A stretch of DNA of 59,252 nucleotides from Chrysophaeum taylorii (Eukaryota; Sar; Pelagophyceae; Pelagomonadales; Pelagomonadaceae). Of the stretch, positions 51,690-59,252 are shown one piece after another. The translations under genes were made by a program, and so were the position numbers. The stretch covers positions 1-59,252 of the forward strand of contig JAQMWT010000689.1 of NCBI GenBank assembly GCA_029834535.1, read 5' to 3'. Positions within the stretch are counted from its first letter, which is position 1. Each line of letters begins with the position of its first letter. The notes below the pieces were generated by a model. That model saw only the letters and a program-made list of their open reading frames with translations. It had not been told where the DNA came from and did not search any database.

Positions 51690-52215
51690 GCTCCTCAGGC
51701 GCCCCTCGGTCCTCCTCGGCCGCCCCTCGGTCCTCCGGGAGTCCTCGGTCCTTCTCGGCCGACCCTCGGTCCTCCGGAAGTCGTCGGTACTCCTCGGCCG
51801 CCCCTCGGTCCTCCTTAAGTCCTCGGTCCTCCTTGAGTCCTCGGTCCTCCTTAACTTCAGCCGCTTAAGTCCTCGGTCCTCCGGGAGTCCTCGGTTCTCC
51901 TTACGTCCTCGGTCCTCCGGGAGTCCTCGGTCCTCCTTGAGTCCTCGGTCCTCCTTGAGTCCTCGGTCCTCCGGGAGTCCTCGGTCCTCCTTGAGTCCTC
52001 GGTCCTCCTTAAGCCCTCGGTCCTCCGGGAGTCCTCGGTCCTCCGGGAGTCCTCGGTCCTCCGGGAGTCCTCGGTCCTCCGGAAGTCCTCGGTCCTCCGG
52101 GAGTCCTCGGTCCTCCGGGAGTCCTCGGTCCTCCGGGAGTCCTCGGTCCTCCGGGAGTCCTCGGTCCTCCGAGGGTCCTAGTCCTCGGTGGTCCTAAGTC
52201 CGTGGGGGGTCCTGG
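51690..52215 (-). repeat. Minisatellite array, right arm of the outer hAT
   Basis: GTCCTCGGTCCTCCGGGA units of 17-18 bp, over 25 in a row, more uniform than the left array. Begins 8 bp after the transposase stop. It is inverted with respect to 44,237-44,640. Confidence 0.92.
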
Positions 52216-52266
52216 TCCTCGTCGAGTTTGGTCCTTGGTCCTCAGGTGGTCCGTGGTCATTTTTGG

Positions 52267-52774
52267 TGACTGACGAGTGGTCAGGAAGATGACGGCGAAT
52301 ACCGCGACAGCGACGAGACGGACGCGGCGTTGAGTTTGGAGGAGCTACGAAAGCGGCTCCGTGACTATAAAGCTATGGTGAAGTCGCTACGCATGACAGC
52401 CAACCGTCTGTATTGCGCGCTGGACGAGAAAGAGGACAAGATCACCGCCCAGCAAGAAGAATTCCGTCGCGTACAGGCCGAACTTGATGCTGTTCGACTT
52501 TCGTACCAATGGCAAAGCACCGGTGCCGGAGAAAAAGATGATGATGCGGCGGAGCTGACTCCCCAACGTCGATTCGAGCTTCTCCGACCACTTATGGCTG
52601 CGCGCGAAAAGCTTCCGCGAGGACGACAACGGCGACGCGACCTCCTCAACGACTTCGCATCGAGACTCCCGTCGCACAAGCTTTCGGCTTTGATGCCGAC
52701 GTTGCCGGATGAAGCAGCCAATTGGCCAAAGAACAGCTTGTACATGTTTACGAAATGTCAGGCGGTTTCGTTGA
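52267..52774 (+). CDS. Coiled-coil gene fragment
   Basis: Open frame with no clear start (first residues lie in the outer hAT flank): [20 protein letters not shown], then a coiled coil [20 protein letters not shown], then [20 protein letters not shown] and [20 protein letters not shown]. Retroposon S5 interrupts it at 52,775. No family recognised; it may be a host gene or the Gag of another element. The hAT cut its left side. Confidence 0.5.
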
Positions 52775-53145
52775 CCCTTACCCTGATCGCCGACTGCGGT
52801 TGCGATGGAGGACGGTGCCTCATGAATCCTGAGCCTTGCGAGGGCATCCGCCCTCCCGGCGTAAGATAGCACCTATTCGCCTCCCGAGCGGGCCGGTTGG
52901 CAGCCGGAACGTTCGCAGTGGGACGGGGTATGGCCGGGGGGCGAAGACGGAAGGTTATCGACGAGTTGGTTGTCAGTCACATCGCGGTCTCCTCGTCGCA
53001 TGGCGACAAGCTTGATGGTCACTCTCCGCCGACCGACCTTTCGGCGCTCCTCGTCTACAGGCCCGTGATTCCGGACTGGCACCTGTCGGTCCGGCCTGGC
53101 TCCCATGCTCGGGAGAGGTCTGAAGTTAGTTAGTTAGTTAGTTAG
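52775..53145 (+). mobile_element. (TTAG)n-tailed retroposon, copy S5
   Basis: Full length, five TTAG units, target duplication TTCGTTGA at 52,767-52,774 and 53,146-53,153. Almost identical to S1. Its insertion broke the coiled-coil frame. Confidence 0.92.
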
Positions 53146-53153
53146 TTCGTTGA

Positions 53154-53460
53154 ATACAAAGTCTCTGTAGGGCAGGATTTTTCGTCTGATGTGGCACCTT
53201 TGGGGAGAGAAAGATAGGGTCTAGTTATAGGGTCCGAGGATGGATGACGTCATTCACAGAATCCCCTAACACCCCCCCCAATCCTGCGCCTAAATCTAAC
53301 AATACATGCCGCGTTTGGCAAATGGACGTTGAGCCTACAGTGCTGTAAAATCCCTTCAAGGAAGTGGGATCATCCACTTGCTGATGTGGCTGGTATGGTT
53401 GGGGTGGAGCGGTTGCCTCCATTTGTTTCATGTGATGGCTTTAGTAGAGAACAAGTGCAG
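53154..53460. other. Stretch without a recognised feature
   Basis: About 300 bp of moderate GC with no open frame of note, no repeat shared with the rest of the window and no RNA motif recognised. Confidence 0.5.
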
Positions 53461-53795
53461 GCCAGTAAGTTCACCTAGTCCGAATCTCTAACCCAAGTAA
53501 GTTCACCTGGTCACCTGGTCCCAGTAAGTTCACCTGGTCAGTAAGTTCACCTAGTCCAAATCTCTAACCCCAGTAAGTTCGGCGTAAACGCACTCGTGCT
53601 CACACCCACTCCTTTGAGCTCGTCGCTCTCACCCCCGCCAATCCAAGCTGCTTTGATCCGCACGCGCCGCCAATCCTTGAGTTTACTCTAAAAAAACCAG
53701 TAAGTTCGCCTGGTCTCAGTAAGCTCACCTGGTCACTATATTCACATAGTCCCAATCTCAAACTCCAGTAAGTTCACGTGGTCCCAGTAAGTTCA
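53461..53795 (+). repeat. Minisatellite CAGTAAGTTCACCTGGTC
   Basis: About nine degenerate copies of an 18-20-bp unit (CAGTAAGTTCACCTGGTC, alternating with AATCTCTAACCC) in two blocks around a CCGCCAATCC segment. Confidence 0.85.
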
Positions 53796-53799
53796 CTTA

Positions 53800-54400
53800 T
53801 AGTGCGCGTGTAGACGCCGGGAGGGGGCTTATCGGTATTGCGCAGCACGTGTGGGGTAGGGTGGAGTCGTCGACCCAGATGAGTATATCCTCGGGGATGC
53901 CGATCGACAGAGAGCCACGTAGAGCTGGACGTGGCAGAAGACGGGCTTGGGAAAGAGGACGCCGACCTCGCGGGGCGTCTGGCCCTGGCTCTTGTTGATC
54001 GTTTGGCGTAGGCGGGCCTTAAGCGATACAGGTTGGAGGAGCCTCGGTGACAACGACACGATCGATCATGTATCTGGTACCGTTGCAGTGGCCGTGCGAC
54101 GGGTCGAGGTTGCGAAGACTTTAAGCTCGCGATCAAAGTCAGCATGCCGTTGGTTGTCAGGGAGTTCAAAACTCGACTCTTGAGAGCGAGGCGTCGTCTT
54201 CCGACCCAACCTAGTCGGCCGAAAAGAACTCCGACGCCTCGTCTCCGGGAAAAAAAGGCCGCGGTCATGCGCGCGTTGTCAGCATCGACAACATCGTTTC
54301 GACGGGGCGTGAGAATGGCGCGCTGAAAGAGCCGCCGCGGGTCGTGGAAATAGTCTGCGAGGTCGCCGTAGACGGCTTGGAGGATCACTGTCTGGCTCTC
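53800..54400 (-). pseudogene. Helitron/Pif1-like helicase C-terminus, relic
   Basis: In one minus-strand frame TINKSQGQTPREVGVLFPKP then QLYVALCRSASPRIY (about 54,000-53,880) matches the last helicase motifs of Helitron and Pif1 enzymes (TINKSQGQT...YVALSR). In another frame, DLADYFHDPRRLFQRAILTP (54,365-54,305) matches the block before them. Frameshifts separate them and the rolling-circle Rep domain is not in the window. Confidence 0.75.
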
Positions 54401-54538
54401 GCGCCTACCTGATCCTTACTCTCGCGCCTACCTGATCCTTACCCTAAATCGAGGGACAGACAAACAGACAGACAAACATCTGTCGATTAGTAGTTAAGAC
54501 TAGTAAAGCCAAGTCGGGTTTTTTCCGGGCTTTTTCTC

Positions 54539-54614
54539 GGGGGGCAAGCCCCCCGAACCCCCCGGGAATTGGGGGGCTCTGCCCCCCAAACCCCCCGCCG
54601 GGGGACACCCCCGG
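54539..54614. repeat. Triple GC hairpin cluster, unit 1
   Basis: Three perfect stem-loops in 76 bp: stem GGGGGGC with loop AA, stem TTGGGGGGC with loop TCT, stem CCGGGGG with loop ACA. The same cluster, almost unchanged, is at 56,678-56,753 and 59,060-59,135 although the flanks differ more. Function unknown. Confidence 0.9.
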
Positions 54615-55986
54615 ACCCCCCACGGCCCCCCCAAGGCCCCCCGGGCCTCTGCTGGCGCGCACGGACGCGGGTGCCGACCAAAAACGCCGTCGCACGCCGT
54701 GGCAACGGTTTTTTTTCGTCATTTTCGGTTCTTGAACATGTTGAGATCCGTTATGAGGGTTTATGGTAGAGCGTGTGGCTTCTGCGGTAAGGCTTATGCG
54801 TGTGTTATTTTCGGCTTTGCGTGCCGCGACGCGGTGGACGTGGCCGCCGACCACACGCCCGTTTTATTCTCTTTCTTTGCCGTGGGATCCTGTGGGAGGA
54901 GACAACAGGCTCGGGGTGGAGGAGGCGGACTCCCCATTGGGGAGTTTTCGGCCTTGGGAATAAAGGGTGTAGTAGTCTTTTATTAATATCCATGGTGCGA
55001 GTTGGAGGAGGTAGACAGGGATGAGGCGGTGGAGAATGGAGCGCGCACCGTTGGAGTTGACAGGGCGTGGGTTTCGAAGGAGCACGACGGAGATTTATCC
55101 GTGTGGCCGACGGTGGCCGATGGTCTAGACGTAGATAGCGGACGTCCCGTCGCGGTCGACGGTCGAGCGGGGTTCGGGTCGAGGACGACCCGCGCGAAGA
55201 GCGAGGCGTGGCGGTGGATGCGGGCTCCGTTCCCTCGGCGATGGCCAGACCGCGGCCACGGGCGGTCGTCGTGGACGCGCGCGGGCGCGCGGTCGGTCGT
55301 CGGCGCGTAGGCGCACCGGTCGCTTTCGGATTGGTCGACTGGACGTCAACCCGCGGTCGCGACGGCGGCGACGAAGACGCCGACACGCATCGTATCGAAG
55401 CGCTGCCCGGCGGCGCGGTGCGCTGCCCGGCGGCGCCGCCCGTCGAGCGAGCCGCCGAGTTTTTTTTCGGGTTTGTCGAGTGGACGTCAACCCGCGGGCG
55501 AGTCCGATACCGCGGTCGCGACGTCGATGGCCGCTCGCAGCGACGAAGTCGGCGGCACGCATCGTAACGGAGGTTAAACGGTGGTCGATCCACCGAGTCG
55601 ACGGTCGAGTCTCGTTCGGTCGCGCGCGTTCTCGAGGACGGCCCGTCGGAAGAGCGAGTCGTAGCCGTGGAAGCGGGCTTTGACCGCAGACGCGAGCGCG
55701 GCAAGCCGTTGTCGATTTCGGTGGCCGGTCGCAGCGGCGACGAAGACGCCGGGCAGCATCGCGCGCGTACCGAAGAGTTCGCGCGGAATAAAGGCGAAAT
55801 CGCGTCGCATTTTTGCGCGCGCCAGAACCCCGAAAGAACCCCGAACGTAAAACGCCGGCATGCGATGCCGGCGTCGAGGCTCGCGTAGCGTCCCTGGCTC
55901 GAGCGCGTCGTCCCGTTTGCCGGGCGAAGGCTCCATCGCCGTCGCACGCGACAACCTTACTTCAAAAAAATTTTTTACGACTACAA

Positions 55987-56167
55987 CCTTACCCTGATCG
56001 CTGAGTGCGGGCGATGGAGGACGGTGCCTCACGAATCCTGAGCCTTGCGAGGCCATCCGCCCTCCCGGCGTAGGTTTGGCACCTATTCGCCTCCCGGGCG
56101 TGCCGGTTGGCAGCCGGAACGTTCGCTGTGGGACGGTGCATGGCCGGGGGGCGAAGACGGAAGGTTA
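55987..56167 (+). repeat. Retroposon head fused to another body, unit 1
   Basis: First 180 bp match the head of S1/S5 (CCTTACCCTGATCGC...GGCGAAGACGGAAGGTTA); then the text turns to GGGTTTTCTTCCTCGAAATA instead of ATCGACGAGTTGG. No TTAG tail or target duplication, so it is a fixed part of the macrosatellite or a chimeric relative. Confidence 0.82.
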
Positions 56168-56677
56168 GGGTTTTCTTCCTCGAAATACTCGCGATCTACG
56201 ACTACGCCAGCATACAGCCAGCATACAAATCGACCATCCGACAGGGTTTTCTTTTCAACGAATACTACGGGTTTCCTTCTTCGAAATACTCACGACTAAG
56301 GGTTTTCTCCTTCGAAATACTAACAGGATCCGAACTCGAGACGTACGTACAGCAACTACCCCAGATTCTCGCTCAAACTTCTACGGTCTCTCCGATACTA
56401 CAAGGCTCGCCGTAGATAGCAAGAACAAAACATTTTATAAACATTAATGCTTTTGGCGCATACATTAGCAAAAGAACAGAAAGTAGGTCGCGAGTGAAGC
56501 GTTTTGAAATAAATCGGCTTCACAAAACGCAGATTTTGTCGGGCCGTTTCGCACATACATAGGGAAAAGAACAGAAAGTAGAGTTCCGTTAGAGTTCTGT
56601 CACGGACTGACACACGTTTCCCAATTAATTATTGTGGACTAGTAAGGCCAAGTCGGGTTTTTTTCGGCCTTTTTCTC

Positions 56678-56753
56678 GGGGGGCAAGCCCCCCGAACCCC
56701 CCGGGAATTGGGGGGCTCTGCCCCCCAAACCCCCCGCCGGGGGACACCCCCGG
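56678..56753. repeat. Triple GC hairpin cluster, unit 2
   Basis: Same three stems and loops as at 54,539; after it the sequence departs from unit 1 for about 50 bp. Confidence 0.9.
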
Positions 56754-58356
56754 ACCCCCCACCGCCTCGACGGCCGCCGCGTCTCGGGAGCCGACCAAAA
56801 ACGCCGTCGCACGCCTTGGAAATTCTGTCTTTTCGGTTCTTGAAGATTTCTGCGCATTTTTTCGTTCTTGGGTTAGGGTGGGTACCCTTTTCCTTCCTTT
56901 CCGTTGCGCGAAGCGTTCTGGGGGTTAGCGTTATGCCTCTTTATTTTCGGCTTTGCGTTTTTTGCGGATGGACTATGAGATGGACTATGAGATGGCGGAT
57001 GGCCGCTTTGTTTAATGGAGTATTTCATTATAGACAATAGGCGCCGGGGTGGCGGCGGGCGTAGTGAGAAGGAGGGCGTCGCGCATAATCCATAGATAGC
57101 GGACGCGCCGTCGCGGTCGACGGTCCAGAGGTTCTCGCGGCGAGGACGGCCGCAGCGGGAAGAGCGAGGCGTGGCCGCGGAAGCGGGCTTCGCCGTAGAC
57201 GCGAGCGGGGAGGTCTTCGTCTCCGTGGGCGATGGCCGATGGCCACGGGCGGTCGTGGTGGACGCGCGCGGGCGCCGGCGCGCGGCGCCGCGGAGTTTTT
57301 ATTCGGGTTGGTCGACTGGACACCGCGGGCGAGTCCGAGTCCGCGGGCGAGTCCGAGTCCGCGGGCGAGTCCGAGTCCGAGTCCGCGACGGCGGTGGCCG
57401 CTCGCAGCGGCGACGAAGACGCCGGCACGCATCGTATCGAAGCGATGGCGCACGCGTCGAGCTCGACGCGCCGTCGAGTTTTTATTTCGGGTTGGTCGAC
57501 AGGACGTCAACCCGCGGTAGCGACGGCGGCGACGAAGACGCCGACACGCATCGTATCGAAGCGCTGCCCGGCGGCGCGGTGCGCCGGGCCCGGCGGCGCG
57601 GGGCGCCGCCCGTCGAGCGAGCCGCCGAGTTTTTTTTCGGGTTGGTCGACTGGACGTCAACCCGCGGGCGAGTCCGAGTCCGCGGTCGCGACGGCGGTGG
57701 CCGCTCGCGGCGACGAAGCCGCCGGCACGCATCGTAACGGAGGTTAAACGGTGGTCGATCCACCGAGTCAACGGTCGAGTCTCGTTCGGTCGCGCGCGTT
57801 CTCGAGGACGGCCCGTCGGAAGAGCGAGTCGTAGCCGTGGAAGCGGGCTTTGACCGCAAAGAACATCGAACGAAAAATTCCGGAATGCCATGCCGGCGTC
57901 GAGGCGGTCTTCGTCTTCTTCTTCTCCGTCGGCGATGGCCAGAGCGCGGCCACGACCCGGCCGCGCGCCCGCGCGCGCCCGCGGGGCACGCTCGTCGCGG
58001 TCGTCGCCGCGTTTTTCGTGGTCTTCGATCCGTAGCGGGGGAGAGTCCGAGGCCGCGGTCGCGACGGCGGTGGCCGCTGGCAGCGGCGACGAAGACGCCG
58101 GCACGCATCGTATCGAAGCGCCGGGCCCGTGTGTGTTCCGAAGAGTTCGCGCGCAAAAAAGGCGAAATCGCGTCGCATTTTTGCGCGCGCCAGAACCCCG
58201 AAAGAACCCCGAACGTAAAACGCCGGCATGCGATGCCGGCGTCGAGGCTCGCGTAGCGTCCCTGGCTCGAGCGCGTCGTCCCGTTTGCCGGGCGAAGGCT
58301 CCATCGCCGTCGCACGCGACAACCTTACTTCAAAAAAATTTTTTTACGACTACAAC

Positions 58357-58536
58357 CTTACCCTGATCGCTGACTGCGGGCGATGGAGGACGGTGCCTCA
58401 CGAATCCTGAGCCTTGCGAGGGCCATCCGCCCTCCCGGCGTAGGTTGGCACCTATTCGCCTCCCGAACGTGCCGGTTGGCAGCCGGAACGTTCGCTGTGG
58501 GACGGTGCATGGCCGGGGGGCGAAGACGGAAGGTTA
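58357..58536 (+). repeat. Retroposon head fused to another body, unit 2
   Basis: Same structure and same junction as 55,987-56,167, so the fusion preceded duplication of the macrosatellite. Confidence 0.85.
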
Positions 58537-59018
58537 GGGTTTTCTTCCTCGAAATACTCGCGATCTACGACTACGCCAGCATACAGCCAGCATAGAAATC
58601 GACCATCCGACAGGGTTTTCTTTTCAACGAATACTACGGTTTTTCTTCTTCGAAATACTCACGACTAAGGGTTTTCTCCTTCGAAATACTAACAGGATCC
58701 GAACTCGAGACGTACGTACAGCAATACACCAGATTCTCGCTCAAACTCTTCTACGGTCTCTCCGATACTCCAAGGTCTCGCCGCAGATGGCAAGAACAAA
58801 CATTTTATAAACATTATGCCTTTTGGCTCATACATTTAGCAAAGAACAGAAAGTAGTCCGCGGGTGAAGCGTTTTGAAATGAATCGGCTTTACAAAACGC
58901 AGATTTTTGTGTGGCCGTTTCGAGCATACATAGGGCTTCGAACAGAAAGTAGAGGTCCTTAGAGTTCCGTTCACCTGACGGACATCGACTGACCACACGT
59001 TTCCCAATTAATTATTGT

Positions 59019-59252
59019 GGACTAGTAAGGCCAAGTCGGGTTTTTTCGGCCTTTTTCTCGGGGGGCAAGCCCCCCGAACCCCCCGGGAATTGGGGGGCTC
59101 TGCCCCCCAAACCCCCCGCCGGGGGACACCCCCGGACCCCCCACGGCCCCCCAAGGCCCCCGGCCCCCGCTGGCGCGCACGGACGCGGGTGCCGACCAAA
59201 AACGCCGTCGCCACCCCGTGGCAACGCTTTTTTTTTCTCATTTTCGGTTCTT
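59019..59252 (+). repeat. Macrosatellite unit 3, cut by window end
   Basis: Repeats the start of units 1 and 2 (ACTAGTAAGGCCAAGTCGGG, GC hairpin cluster, CCGACCAAAAACGCCGTCGC). It is nearer to unit 1 than to unit 2 after the hairpins. Confidence 0.87.
59060..59135. repeat. Triple GC hairpin cluster, unit 3
   Basis: Third copy, same stems and loops, flanked on the right as in unit 1. Confidence 0.9.

Larger units (their letters stand above)
41347..52264 (+). mobile_element. Outer hAT transposon with minisatellite terminal inverted repeats
   Basis: The left end (41,347-41,399, resuming at 44,237) and the right end (52,264 down to about 52,170) are inverted repeats: both read CGGACCA, then GAGGACCAAGGACCAAACTC and GACGAGGACCAGGACCCCCC, and both pass into GGACCGAGGAC arrays. 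Between them is one hAT transposase gene on the plus strand. Three later insertions (gag-only LTR element, solo LTR, second hAT) bring the original 5.2-5.3 kb to 10.9 kb. The outermost bases and the 8-bp target duplication could not be fixed. Confidence 0.8.
54490..56632 (+). repeat. Macrosatellite unit 1
   Basis: 2.14 kb: a GC hairpin cluster, an AT-richer spacer, GC-rich coding-like repeats with GTCGACTGGACGTCAACCCG, a poly-A/T stretch, a retroposon-like head (55,987-56,167) and a tail ending CCCAATTAATTATTG. Unit 2 repeats this order. Long open frames (up to 380 aa, minus strand) are Arg/Ala-rich products of GC content and are not called. Confidence 0.85.
56633..59018 (+). repeat. Macrosatellite unit 2
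   Basis: 2.39 kb, about 85-95% like unit 1 outside the minisatellite part, which is longer here (57,290-57,740, GCGAGTCCGAGTCCGCGG repeats). Starts at GTGGACTAGTAAGGCCAAGT. Confidence 0.87.

Noticed and set aside
51937..52197. Ser-Pro-Arg repeat protein in the right minisatellite
   Set aside because: It is a translation of the GTCCTCGGTCCTCCGGGA tandem repeat and is open in both strands.
53461..53795. CRISPR-like array
   Set aside because: Direct repeats are degenerate, adjacent and without unique spacers of constant length; this is a eukaryotic minisatellite.
54805..58322. Arg/Ala-rich frames up to 380 aa in the macrosatellite
   Set aside because: Overlapping long frames occur in several phases on both strands, as expected of GC-rich repeats; the same DNA reads open in different frames in the two units.

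Overview
The window is a stack of nested eukaryotic transposable elements; I see no host housekeeping gene, tRNA, rRNA or CRISPR array. LTR retrotransposons, hAT DNA transposons, a GT-AG-type intron and TTAG-tailed retroposons show a nuclear eukaryotic genome. A tRNA-iMet primer site of plant type in one element, and LTR elements carrying cytosine-5 DNA methyltransferases (known to me from dinoflagellates and the charophyte Klebsormidium), hint at an alga or another protist. The species cannot be fixed from sequence alone.

Layout. 1-11,410 (+): Ty1/copia copy A, cut by the window start at its 5' LTR and broken at its 3' end, with two retroposons inside. 11,415-13,044 (+) and 16,388-21,795 (-): two inverted copies of an unidentified repeat 'X' flanking a broken Ty3/gypsy copy (13,190-16,387). 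21,801-34,412 (-): copia copy B, complete from LTR to LTR with a 5-bp target duplication, inserted in repeat X. 34,831-41,048 (+): a second gypsy copy of the same family, with an RS-rich N-terminal region, protease, half a methyltransferase, reverse transcriptase and integrase. About 41,347-52,264: a hAT element with minisatellite-built terminal inverted repeats, itself invaded by a gag-only LTR element (41,400-44,232), a solo LTR (44,676-45,004) and a second hAT (46,192-49,022) lying in a predicted intron of the outer transposase. 52,267-54,400: a coiled-coil gene fragment, a retroposon, a minisatellite and a Helitron helicase relic. 54,490-59,252: a GC-rich macrosatellite of 2.1-2.4 kb units, each with a cluster of three perfect GC hairpins.

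How the parts work together. Copia order is Gag, protease (DTCAS), C5-methyltransferase (motifs I, IV with Pro-Cys, VI, VIII, IX, X) with a probable dead 2OG-oxygenase-like domain between motifs VIII and IX, integrase, RT, RNase H, then two 3' ORFs of unknown function. The gypsy family carries its own, different methyltransferase between protease and RT. Both RT families have lost the first Asp of the YxDD box (copia SVYD, gypsy FVED). The two copia copies supply empty sites that define two insertions of a 365-400-bp (TTAG)n-tailed retroposon exactly. The striking theme is retroelement-encoded DNA methylation machinery in two unrelated LTR superfamilies side by side.
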